From Dysgonomonas sp. Marseille-P4677 (GTDB lineage Bacteria; Bacteroidota; Bacteroidia; Bacteroidales; Dysgonomonadaceae): a DNA stretch of 35,169 nucleotides. The notes under the pieces are model-generated. The model saw only the letters and a program-made list of their open reading frames with translations, was not told the DNA's origin and did not search any database. Every line of letters begins with the position of its first letter. Within the stretch, counting starts at the first letter, position 1. The position numbers and the translations under genes were made by a program. This document shows, piece by piece, positions 1 to 6,624 of this stretch. Location of the stretch: contig NZ_JAEPKU010000038.1 of assembly GCF_016652235.1 (NCBI RefSeq), positions 1 to 35,169 on the forward strand, in the 5' to 3' direction.

Positions 1-91
1 GTTAACCGCCAAATATAATCTGTTAAATATATCTCTCTCTCTCTCTCTAATAAAAGCGTGTTAACCGCCAAATATAATCTGTTAAATATAT
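1..91. repeat. 32-bp direct repeat pair (1-32 and 60-91)
   Basis: Positions 1-32 and 60-91 are identical. Both begin GTTAACCGCCAAATA and end GTTAAATATAT. The period is 59 bp and the spacer holds a CT tract and the sequence TAATAAAAGCGT. The first copy starts at the first base of the window, so the repeat may continue upstream. I see no coding potential. The origin is unknown: it could be a local duplication or the edge of a longer tandem array. Confidence 0.9.
32..48. repeat. TC dinucleotide microsatellite, about 8 units
   Basis: A run of alternating T and C fills 32-48 between the two 32-bp direct repeats. Such tracts can change length by slipped-strand mispairing. It is not inside a recognisable gene, and the gene to which it might act as a promoter lies outside the window or is too far away to name. 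Confidence 0.9.
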
Positions 92-323
92 GGTTATTAA
101 AAACAATTATTCCGTAAAGAAAGCATTGTATTTTTTGCAATATTTGAAAAATAATTGTATAGTTATTCATAGTATTATCGAACACCCTCAAAAATTAATG
201 TATGTGTGTTTTTAATTTATCGGACAAATATATATCAAAGCCAAAACTAAGGTTAAAAATATCTGGTCAAAAAAGGAGAATATCTGTCCAATTCTATGTT
301 CTATGGAGTGTTTTTCAATAAAA
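92..323. other. AT-rich non-coding stretch
   Basis: I see no gene here. The only notable signal is a direct repeat of AATATCTG at 258-265 and 279-286, offset by 21 bp (two helical turns). The second copy is part of TATCTGTCCAA (281-291), whose exact reverse complement occurs at 1626-1636, on the other side of the adjacent GH43-like gene. Confidence 0.5.
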
Positions 324-347
324 AAAGAGAGGTTAACACCTCTCTTT
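324..347 (-). terminator. Intrinsic terminator of the minus-strand GH43-like gene
   Basis: AAAGAGAGGT at 324-333 pairs with ACCTCTCTTT at 338-347 around a four-base TTAA-type loop. Read on the minus strand the hairpin follows the stop codon at 369 and is followed by a run of T residues (the A run at 319-326 on the plus strand). Confidence 0.8.
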
Positions 348-368
348 CTATATCCATCTCTTGTTAAT

Positions 369-1487
369 CTACTTTGTACCGGATGGTTTGGTAATTTTTT
401 CTATTTCGGACAAAGCCTCGCCCAAAATAGGAATACCATCAGGTCCCCACTCCATCTTTTGTAATCGAGGAGAGCGAGTATCCATTGAACGAGAAGGCAA
501 AGACCCATATGGTTCCTTATCAATAGCTCGAGCCTGATAAAGAAAATAGGTTTCTGTTCCATCTGGTGAGGGGATAAAACATGGACTACCTGTAGCGAAT
601 ACCTGATTATCTTCATTCTGAGTAAAAACCGGTTTCTCCGATTTAATCCATGACGATGGATCTAGTAGATTGCTATTTACATCAGCTTTCAACAGACCTA
701 CAGCATAGTATGGCGTCCATGTCCCACTTGCCGAATAGTAAATGAGTACCTTGCTTTTATCTTTTGAATAAAAGAACTGAGGATCCTCATTGACATATAT
801 CGGATAACCCGTTTTACTGCCATCGGGGCTAATCCATTGTCGTTCCCATTCATATTCCGGTTTCGATATGGCAACTCTTTCCGTTGCCAAAGTCCACGGA
901 TTTTCCATTTTAGCAATATAGATACATTGAGTTTCAGCTTCTATTCGCCTAGTCTGCCATCCTGACCAAATCATATACCATTCGTTATTATGATTAAATA
1001 CACTGGCATGAATAGCCCAATTATTATCCTTATCTGTAGCAATCCGCCCTTTCAGAACAAATTCCCCCTCTAAAGGATTTTCAGAAGAATTTTCAACAAC
1101 ATATATTTGATGATTGTCGGTGTTACCATCATCAGCAGCGAAATAAATATACCACTTATTATCTATACGATGTAATTCAGGCCCCCAGAGATGAGATGAA
1201 TTGCTCTTTTCTTCAGGAACCCAAACATCTTTACTAACTACATTCTTAATATCCGTAATATCGTCTGTTTGCCAAATAGTTATACGGTCATCCACATCTT
1301 GTAAATAATAATACTTATCTTTGTAGAATGTAGCCCAAGGACGGGCTCCTATTGGAAGCAATGGATTAGTATATGTGTTACTTATCGTTGTTTCTTTTTG
1401 TTGAGTATTTGCATTCTTATGCCCGCAAGCAAAACAAAACAAGATACAAGAAGCCGATATTATAAAATTCTTAAGTACTGAAATCAT
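369..1487 (-). CDS. GH43-fold lipoprotein with substituted catalytic residues
   Basis: This is a 372-residue lipoprotein: the lipobox ends at Cys21 (FCFAC) and is followed by GHKNANT without an acidic stretch, so it probably faces the periplasm. The mature part reads as a single five-bladed GH43 domain, most like the exo-alpha-1,5-L-arabinofuranosidase group (LWGPELHRIDNKWYIYFAAD at 100-119, YSASGTWT at 251-258). In that group, as I recall it, the catalytic base sits in a GADP-type motif, the pKa-modulating Asp in AIDGTVF and a metal-binding His in GPGHNSF. Here these positions read GARP (Arg49), AIHASVF (His160) and ATGSPCF, while the acid Glu234 (VNEDPQ) is kept. It may bind arabinan fragments rather than cut them, or use different chemistry. 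It is monocistronic, with its own terminator, and divergent from araR. The GH43 fold is clear; activity is uncertain. Confidence 0.85.
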   Translation of the reverse strand: MISVLKNFIISASCILFCFACGHKNANTQQKETTISNTYTNPLLPIGARPWATFYKDKYYYLQDVDDRITIWQTDDITDIKNVVSKDVWVPEEKSNSSHLWGPELHRIDNKWYIYFAADDGNTDNHQIYVVENSSENPLEGEFVLKGRIATDKDNNWAIHASVFNHNNEWYMIWSGWQTRRIEAETQCIYIAKMENPWTLATERVAISKPEYEWERQWISPDGSKTGYPIYVNEDPQFFYSKDKSKVLIYYSASGTWTPYYAVGLLKADVNSNLLDPSSWIKSEKPVFTQNEDNQVFATGSPCFIPSPDGTETYFLYQARAIDKEPYGSLPSRSMDTRSPRLQKMEWGPDGIPILGEALSEIEKITKPSGTK

Positions 1488-1566
1488 TGTTTAATTAAAA
1501 TTATATTTCTTAATGAATCAGCTAAAATAAGAATAAAAGGTAAATATCTACATTGAATAAGCAAAA

Positions 1567-1591
1567 AAACGATACTTTTGAGAAATCGTTT
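1567..1591. promoter_or_regulatory. Interrupted palindrome between the GH43-like gene and araR
   Basis: AAACGAT (1567-1573) and ATCGTTT (1585-1591) form perfect 7-bp arms around an 11-bp centre. It lies 80 bp upstream of the minus-strand GH43-like start and about 150 bp upstream of araR. A plus-strand TACTTTTG (1573-1580), which fits the Bacteroidetes -7 consensus, overlaps the centre. It could be an operator or a weak promoter; no protein can be assigned. Confidence 0.35.
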
Positions 1592-1661
1592 AAAATTAAG
1601 TTTTTGATTTCTAATTATTAACTATTTGGACAGATAAAGATTACACTTAGAAAAAATATAT

Positions 1662-1669
1662 TATATTTG
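1662..1669 (+). promoter_or_regulatory. Candidate -7 box of the araR promoter
   Basis: TATATTTG matches the Bacteroidetes sigma-ABfr -7 consensus TAnnTTTG exactly. It lies 72 bp upstream of the araR ATG at 1741. No good TTTG -33 box stands at the usual 19-21 bp distance, so the promoter is only probable. An AraR-type half-site, TACACTT, lies just upstream at 1642-1648 and a full operator-like palindrome lies downstream at 1684-1702. Confidence 0.5.
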
Positions 1670-1683
1670 CCCTCCGATAAATA

Positions 1684-1702
1684 AAATGTAATTGCTACAC
1701 TT
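1684..1702. promoter_or_regulatory. AraR-type operator (imperfect) in front of araR
   Basis: AAATGTA-N5-TACACTT is a 19-bp palindrome with one mismatch from the AAGTGTA-N5-TACACTT form seen at the araD and acetyltransferase promoters. It lies 15-33 bp downstream of the -7 box and 38 bp upstream of the araR ATG. A repressor bound there would block the araR transcript, so autoregulation is likely. Unlike the two other promoters, only one full site is present. Confidence 0.65.
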
Positions 1703-1740
1703 ATTTATTTCTGTTGGGAAAAATTTTATTTAGCAGTTCA

Positions 1741-2433
1741 ATGACACCATTATTTTATAGAGAGCAGGAAAAATTTTATGTATCGGTCGATTGTATCATA
1801 CTAGGTTTTAAAGATAGTAAGCTCTATTTATTGATTTCGAAACGCAAATTTGAACCACTCGAAGGTCAAGATACCCTGATGGGAGGATTCCTCAGATCGG
1901 AAGAAAGCCTTTCTGAAACAGTATCCCGCGTAGTATTCGAATATACAGGAATACAAGATGTATTTATGGAACAAGTCGGCACATATGGAGACATTGATCG
2001 AGATGAAGGCGAACGTGTTGTTTCCATTGCATATTACGCACTGATAGACTTAGAAATGTTTGATGAAAATGTTTGTGAGATACATAACGCCAGATGGGAA
2101 GAAGTTGAAAAGGTAGGTAAACTTGTATTTGACCACAACCTAATGCTAAATGATACAATAGATATACTTAGACGAAAAGCGGCAGCACAGCCCATCGGAT
2201 TTAACCTGCTGCCTGAAAAATTCACACTACCGCAGCTTCAGTCTCTTTATGAGGCCATATATCAAACAACGCTAGACAAGCGCAACTTTAGAAAAAAAAT
2301 ACTTGAAATGGATATCTTGGAAAAGCAAGAGGATAAAGACAAGTCTAGCTCGAAACGAGGTGCATTTTATTATACATTCAATAAGGAGAAATACGATATA
2401 TTGCTAAAAAAAGGATACTACTTTTCTCTATAA
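1741..2433 (+). CDS. araR: AraR, Nudix-fold transcriptional regulator of arabinose use
   Basis: This 230-residue protein has an N-terminal Nudix-like domain (about 15-140) and a C-terminal winged helix (about 150-225, with LPQLQSLYEAIYQTTLDKRN), the layout of the NrtR/AraR family. The Nudix box is degenerate: the expected REUxEExGU reads RVVFEYTGI, so hydrolase activity is unlikely and the domain probably serves as the L-arabinose sensor, as described for Bacteroides AraR. I chose the ATG at 1741; the frame is also open to a TTG at 1714, but that start sits too close to the operator at 1684-1702. The gene stands directly upstream of araDAB-symporter but has its own terminator. It is expected to repress its own promoter and those at 2573 and 30208 when arabinose is absent. 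Confidence 0.9.
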   Translation: MTPLFYREQEKFYVSVDCIILGFKDSKLYLLISKRKFEPLEGQDTLMGGFLRSEESLSETVSRVVFEYTGIQDVFMEQVGTYGDIDRDEGERVVSIAYYALIDLEMFDENVCEIHNARWEEVEKVGKLVFDHNLMLNDTIDILRRKAAAQPIGFNLLPEKFTLPQLQSLYEAIYQTTLDKRNFRKKILEMDILEKQEDKDKSSSKRGAFYYTFNKEKYDILLKKGYYFSL

Positions 2434-2463
2434 CAAGAAAAAACAATAACAATATAAACAATT

Positions 2464-2488
2464 AAAAGAGAGCTCATTGCTCTCTTTT
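2464..2488 (+). terminator. Intrinsic terminator after araR
   Basis: AAAAGAGAGC (2464-2473) and GCTCTCTTTT (2479-2488) form a perfect 10-bp stem with a TCATT loop, followed by T residues. It separates araR from the araD operon, which therefore needs its own promoter. Confidence 0.85.
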
Positions 2489-2518
2489 TAATTTTGCATA
2501 ATCCACTTTTATATGAAA

Positions 2519-2534
2519 TATGTTTTACAACATA
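2519..2534. promoter_or_regulatory. Palindrome shared with the 30156-30170 promoter
   Basis: TATGTT-TTAC-AACATA has perfect 6-bp arms. It ends 8 bp before the first AraR operator. The same element (ATGTT-N-TACAACATA) ends 7 bp before the first AraR operator of the acetyltransferase operon. Its centre is about 68 bp upstream of the predicted -7 box, that is near -82 from the expected transcription start, a typical position for an upstream activator. No protein can be named from the sequence. A CRP-family global regulator (Cur/MalR of Bacteroides) is one candidate. Confidence 0.6.
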
Positions 2535-2542
2535 CGAAATAT

Positions 2543-2562
2543 AAGTGTACTATTAAACACTT
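2543..2562. promoter_or_regulatory. AraR operator 1 of the araDAB operon
   Basis: AAGTGTA-N6-AACACTT is a 20-bp palindrome with one arm mismatch, flanked by AT on the left and AT on the right, which extends the symmetry (ATAAGTGT...ACACTTAT). It lies 14 bp upstream of operator 2, and the starts of the two sites are 34 bp apart. Confidence 0.8.
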
Positions 2563-2572
2563 ATAGCTAATA

Positions 2573-2602
2573 TTGCAAGTGTAATCACTACACTTATTTA
2601 AA
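2573..2602 (+). promoter_or_regulatory. Predicted araD promoter
   Basis: A TTG at 2573-2575 and TATTTAAA at 2595-2602 are 19 bp apart, close to the Bacteroidetes -33/-7 arrangement, although the -7 lacks the usual TTTG end. The acetyltransferase promoter has TTG-N19-TATATAAA at the same place relative to its operators, which supports the assignment. Operator 2 fills the space between the two boxes. Confidence 0.55.
2577..2595. promoter_or_regulatory. AraR operator 2 of the araDAB operon
   Basis: AAGTGTA-N5-TACACTT is a perfect palindrome of 19 bp. It sits between the predicted -33 and -7 boxes and 32 bp before the araD ATG, so a bound repressor would exclude RNA polymerase. Confidence 0.85.
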
Positions 2603-2627
2603 AGTAGACCTGTAACCATTATATATT

Positions 2628-3311
2628 ATGCTGGAATCATTAAAAAAAGAAGTATTTGAGGCTAACCTTGATCTCGTGAAACATGGTCTTGTCATTTTCA
2701 CTTGGGGAAATGTTAGTGCAATAGACAGACAAGAAGGATTGATCGTAATCAAACCATCCGGCGTATCATATGAAACAATGAAAGCCGAAGACATGGTCGT
2801 TCTTGATTTGGACGGAAATATAGTAGAAGGAAAGTTAAAGCCTTCATCTGATACAGCAACCCATCTAGTATTATATAGAGCATTTCCAAATATCGGAGGC
2901 ATTGTACACACTCACTCTACTTATGCCACTTCATGGGCTCAGGCAGGTTGTGACATACCTAATATAGGTACTACCCATGCCGATTACTTCAAGGACGAAA
3001 TACCTTGCACGAGACAAATGACGAAACAAGAAATTGAGGGCAAGTATGAAATGGAAACAGGCAATGTGATAGTTGAACGCTTTGCTAGCCTGAATGCAGA
3101 TTATACGCCCGGAGTATTAGTGAATAATCATGGTCCATTTTCGTGGGGTAAAGATGCTCACAATGCGGTTCATAACGCAGTTGTATTGGAGCAAGTGGCA
3201 AAAATGGCTTATATAGCATATAGCATCAACCCTCAGCTAAAAATGAATGATGAGCTTATAAAAAAACATTTTTTTAGAAAACATGGGCCTGATGCATATT
3301 ACGGACAGTAA
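2628..3311 (+). CDS. araD: L-ribulose-5-phosphate 4-epimerase
   Basis: AraD converts L-ribulose 5-phosphate to D-xylulose 5-phosphate in the cytoplasm, the last step of the bacterial arabinose pathway. At 227 residues it is almost the same length as the E. coli enzyme (231). It is a class II aldolase-fold protein: the zinc ligands are visible as His94 and His96 ([10 protein letters not shown]) and His168 (NNHGP), with Asp75 (SSDTATH), the catalytic Asp119 (THADYF) and a C-terminal Tyr pair (GPDAYYGQ) in the expected places, each about one residue earlier than in E. coli. It is the first gene of an operon that continues with araA 29 bp downstream. Two AraR operators stand in front of it. Confidence 0.95.
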   Translation: MLESLKKEVFEANLDLVKHGLVIFTWGNVSAIDRQEGLIVIKPSGVSYETMKAEDMVVLDLDGNIVEGKLKPSSDTATHLVLYRAFPNIGGIVHTHSTYATSWAQAGCDIPNIGTTHADYFKDEIPCTRQMTKQEIEGKYEMETGNVIVERFASLNADYTPGVLVNNHGPFSWGKDAHNAVHNAVVLEQVAKMAYIAYSINPQLKMNDELIKKHFFRKHGPDAYYGQ

Positions 3312-3340
3312 AGAATATTTAACTATAAAAAAATAATATC

Positions 3341-4843
3341 ATGGATTTCAAAGATTTAGAAGTTTGGTTCGTAACCGGAGCACAGTTATTATATGGTGGA
3401 GATGCAGTAATTGCCGTAGATTCACACTCGACACAAATGGTAAAAGGGTTGAACGACTCAGGAAAATTACCTATAAAAGTTGTTTACAAAGGTACGGCTA
3501 ACTCTTCGGTAGAAGTAGAAAAAGTATTCAAAGAAGCCAATAACGATGCAAAATGTATTGGTGTTGTAACATGGATGCATACATTCTCTCCTGCTAAGAT
3601 GTGGATCAAAGGTCTTCAGAATTTAAGAAAACCATTGCTTCATTTGCATACACAGTTCAATAAAGAGATTCCATGGAACGAAATAGATATGGACTTCATG
3701 AACCTGAATCAATCGGCTCATGGCGACCGTGAATTCGGACATATGGTAAGCCGTATGCGCAAGAACAGAAAAGTTGTCGTAGGTCACTGGACTGATGAAA
3801 AAGTGCAGGCAAAACTTGCTTCTTGGATGCGTGTTTGTGCCGGTTGGGCCGATTCGCAAGATATGCTTATTATTCGTTTCGGAGATAATATGAATAATGT
3901 TGCAGTAACAGACGGAGATAAGGTTGAAGCAGAACTACGATTAGGCTACCATGTAGACAATGCTCCTATAGCCACATTAGTACCATATGTAGAAGCAGTA
4001 ACAGATGCTGAAATCGATGCTGCTATTGCCGAATATGAAAAAATATATGATTTTGCTGACGACTGCAAAAAAGGAGCAGAAAAACACCAGTTTGTCCGCG
4101 ATGCAGCCGCTCAGGAAATAGGTCTTCGTCGTTTCCTTCAAGACAAAGGAGCTAAAGGATTTACTACTAGCTTCAACGAATTGGAAGGCATGAAACAATT
4201 GATGGGATTTGCATCTCAGCGTCTTATGGCTGAAGGTTACGGATTTGGAGCAGAAGGAGACTGGAAGTCGGCCGCACTGGTTCGTACAATGTGGGTTATG
4301 GGAAAAGGCTTACCGGGCGGACAATCGTTCCTTGAAGACTATACACTGAATTTCGATGGAGAAAACAGTACTATCCTGCAATCGCATATGCTAGAAATAA
4401 ACCCTGATATAACAGGAACAAAACCTCGTATAGAAGTTCATTTCTTAGGAATCGGCGATGCTCGTACATGTGCCCGCTTAGTATTCCAAGCTCATGAAGG
4501 AGAAGGTGTAGCTGCTACGATAGTAGATATGGGTAACCGTTTCCGCATGATCGTCAACGAGGTGAAAGTTGTAGAACCAAAACCACTGCCTAAACTACCT
4601 GTAGCTTGCGCATTATGGAAACCAATGCCTAATCTTGAAATAGGAGCCGGAGCATGGATTTTGGCAGGAGGCACTCACCATTCAAGCTTCTCATTCTCTG
4701 TTACGACCGAGATGCTAGAAGACTATGCGGACATCGCAGATATCGAATTGGTGACTATCGATAAAGACACAACTATAAACAACTTTAAATTTGAGTTGAA
4801 AGTAAATGAAGTGTACTACTTATTAAATAAATCGTTAAATTAA
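3341..4843 (+). CDS. araA: L-arabinose isomerase
   Basis: AraA interconverts L-arabinose and L-ribulose in the cytoplasm with a divalent metal ion, usually manganese. The protein has 500 residues, the same length as E. coli AraA. The metal and catalytic residues are in place: Glu305 (GAEGDWK), Glu332 (FLEDYT), His349 (QSHMLE) and the His446/His447 pair (GGTHHSSFS). The first 20 residues (EVWFVTGAQLLYG) are typical of the family. It follows araD by 29 bp without a terminator. Downstream lies a 93-bp gap with a terminator-like hairpin before araB, so araD-araA may be expressed more than the distal genes. Confidence 0.97.
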   Translation: MDFKDLEVWFVTGAQLLYGGDAVIAVDSHSTQMVKGLNDSGKLPIKVVYKGTANSSVEVEKVFKEANNDAKCIGVVTWMHTFSPAKMWIKGLQNLRKPLLHLHTQFNKEIPWNEIDMDFMNLNQSAHGDREFGHMVSRMRKNRKVVVGHWTDEKVQAKLASWMRVCAGWADSQDMLIIRFGDNMNNVAVTDGDKVEAELRLGYHVDNAPIATLVPYVEAVTDAEIDAAIAEYEKIYDFADDCKKGAEKHQFVRDAAAQEIGLRRFLQDKGAKGFTTSFNELEGMKQLMGFASQRLMAEGYGFGAEGDWKSAALVRTMWVMGKGLPGGQSFLEDYTLNFDGENSTILQSHMLEINPDITGTKPRIEVHFLGIGDARTCARLVFQAHEGEGVAATIVDMGNRFRMIVNEVKVVEPKPLPKLPVACALWKPMPNLEIGAGAWILAGGTHHSSFSFSVTTEMLEDYADIADIELVTIDKDTTINNFKFELKVNEVYYLLNKSLN

Positions 4844-4849
4844 GGTTCT

Positions 4850-4890
4850 GGGTACCGTGAGTAGTGATTATTCTCGGTGCCCTATTTTTT
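4850..4890 (+). terminator. Terminator-like hairpin inside the ara operon
   Basis: GGGTACCG (4850-4857) pairs with CGGTGCCC (4875-4882) with one G-T wobble. The stem is followed by TATTTTTT (4883-4890), which is the form of an intrinsic terminator. It lies 6 bp after the araA stop and 46 bp before the araB ATG. No separate promoter is obvious between it and araB. It may act as a partial terminator, an attenuator or a 3' end stabiliser for an araD-araA message. Confidence 0.7.
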
Positions 4891-4936
4891 ATTTAAAGAT
4901 TTGAAAATTGTACACCCTCAAAAAACAACTAATATC

Positions 4937-6604
4937 ATGAAATATACAATCGGACTTGACTACGGTTCAGACTCTTGTCGGGCGGTAATCATAGAAGCGG
5001 AAACCGGAAAAGAAATCGCTTCATCGGTAAAATATTATAAAAGATGGATGCAAGGAAAATATTGTGATCCACAAAACAATCAGTACAGACAACATCCTCT
5101 CGACTATATTGAAGCTTTAGAAGAATCGGTAAAAGAAGCTTTAAGTAAATCTCCGGTAGGAACAGCCGAAAAAGTAGTAGGAATGTCATTCGACACCACC
5201 GGATCTACACCTGCCCTGATAGATAAAGATGGACAGATATTAGCATTGCGTCCCGAATTTGCAGAAAATCCGAATGCAATGTTTATACTATGGAAAGATC
5301 ACACAGCAATAAAAGAAGCTGCAAGAATAAATGAAGTTGCTAAACGTTGGCCTATAGATTATACAGCTTATGAAGGTGGTATATACTCTAGCGAATGGGT
5401 TTGGGCTAAAATAGCTCATGTACTAAAAGAAGACAAATCGATAGTAAATGATGCATATAGCTGGATCGAACATTGTGACTGGATGCCTGCATTGATTACA
5501 GGAACAACAAAACCGGCAGATATAATAAGAGGCCGTTGTTCTGCAGGACATAAAGCTATGTGGCTTAAAGAATGGGATGGCTTACCGACTGAAGAATTCC
5601 TTGTTGAAGTAGCTCCCGAATTGAAAGGTTTTAGAGAAAGATTGTTTCACGAAACATATACCAGCGATGTAAAAGTAGGAAACCTTACTCCCGAATGGGC
5701 AGAAAAATTAGGACTTACTACTAATGTGGCTGTAGGTGTGGGTGCTTTCGACTGTCATATGGGTGCCGTAGGAGCTGAAATAGAGCCTAATACATTTGTT
5801 CGTGTAATAGGAACGTCTACTTGCGATATTATGGTTGCATCATACGAAGATATGCATGGAAAACTTGTTCCGGGTATTTGTGGACAAGTAGATGGCTCCG
5901 TTATTCCGGGAATGATCGGTCTTGAAGCCGGACAGTCGGGTTTTGGAGATATCTATGCCTGGTTTAAATCTGTATTAGCTTGGCCTTTCGAAAATATATT
6001 AAAAGAATCTACTTTAGTAGATCAGACTACAAAAGATAAATTGATAGAGGAGGCTTTAGATAAAATGATTCCTGCTTTATCGAAAGAAGCTGAAAAAATA
6101 CCAACTACAGAAAGCTCAGTATTAGCAATAGACTGGATGAACGGACGACGTACCCCTGATGCTAATCAAATGGTGAAAGGCACAATTACAGGTTTAAATC
6201 TGGCAAGCTCTGCTCCGCTAATATTTAAGGCATTGGTAGAAGCAACTGCTTTCGGCTCTAAGGCTATTGTTGACCGTTTCCTCGAAAACGGGATCAAAAT
6301 AGATAGTGTAATCGGCATTGGTGGTATTTCTTTAAAATCACCTTTAGTTATGCAGACTCTGGCCGATGTGCTTGGTATGCCTATAAAAGTAGCAAAATCG
6401 GAACAAGCCTGTGCATTCGGTGCTGCTATGTTTGCATCTGTTGCAGCTGGTATTCACCCAAATATCAAAGCCGCACAGAAAGCAATGGGACAAGGCTTTG
6501 CTTTCGAATATAAACCTGATATGAAAAAACATGAGGTATATATGAAACTATATGCTAAATATCAGACGTTAGGAAAATTTACTGAAACAGAATTATTCTC
6601 TTAA
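4937..6604 (+). CDS. araB: Ribulokinase
   Basis: AraB phosphorylates L-ribulose with ATP to L-ribulose 5-phosphate. From the ATG at 4937 it has 555 residues, close to E. coli AraB (566). It is an FGGY-family kinase: the N-terminal phosphate-binding motif (IGLDYGSDSCRA) starts at residue 5, a conserved VIGTSTCDI segment and GLEAGQSGFGD stand in the middle, and the second ATPase-fold motif (GIGGISLKSPLVMQ, then EQACAFGAAMFA) stands near the end. The frame is open to a GTG at 4877, but that codon lies inside the 3' arm of the hairpin and adds 20 residues not expected for the family, so I use the ATG. The symporter gene follows 20 bp downstream. Confidence 0.95.
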   Translation: MKYTIGLDYGSDSCRAVIIEAETGKEIASSVKYYKRWMQGKYCDPQNNQYRQHPLDYIEALEESVKEALSKSPVGTAEKVVGMSFDTTGSTPALIDKDGQILALRPEFAENPNAMFILWKDHTAIKEAARINEVAKRWPIDYTAYEGGIYSSEWVWAKIAHVLKEDKSIVNDAYSWIEHCDWMPALITGTTKPADIIRGRCSAGHKAMWLKEWDGLPTEEFLVEVAPELKGFRERLFHETYTSDVKVGNLTPEWAEKLGLTTNVAVGVGAFDCHMGAVGAEIEPNTFVRVIGTSTCDIMVASYEDMHGKLVPGICGQVDGSVIPGMIGLEAGQSGFGDIYAWFKSVLAWPFENILKESTLVDQTTKDKLIEEALDKMIPALSKEAEKIPTTESSVLAIDWMNGRRTPDANQMVKGTITGLNLASSAPLIFKALVEATAFGSKAIVDRFLENGIKIDSVIGIGGISLKSPLVMQTLADVLGMPIKVAKSEQACAFGAAMFASVAAGIHPNIKAAQKAMGQGFAFEYKPDMKKHEVYMKLYAKYQTLGKFTETELFS

Positions 6605-6624
6605 ACAACAAATTAATTCATACT

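Noticed and set aside
1-91. CRISPR array
   Set aside because: Only two repeats are seen, the spacer is a dinucleotide tract and no cas gene is present.
369-1487. GH43-like gene as a decaying pseudogene
   Set aside because: The frame is intact over 372 codons, with signal peptide, terminator and conserved core motifs, so altered function is more likely than decay.
1714-1740. TTG start extending AraR by nine residues
   Set aside because: It stands only 11 bp after the operator, uses a rare start codon, and the ATG at 1741 gives the normal family length.
4877-4936. GTG start extending AraB by 20 residues
   Set aside because: The codon lies inside the hairpin's 3' arm, and the extra residues are not family-like; the ATG at 4937 opens directly with the kinase motif.
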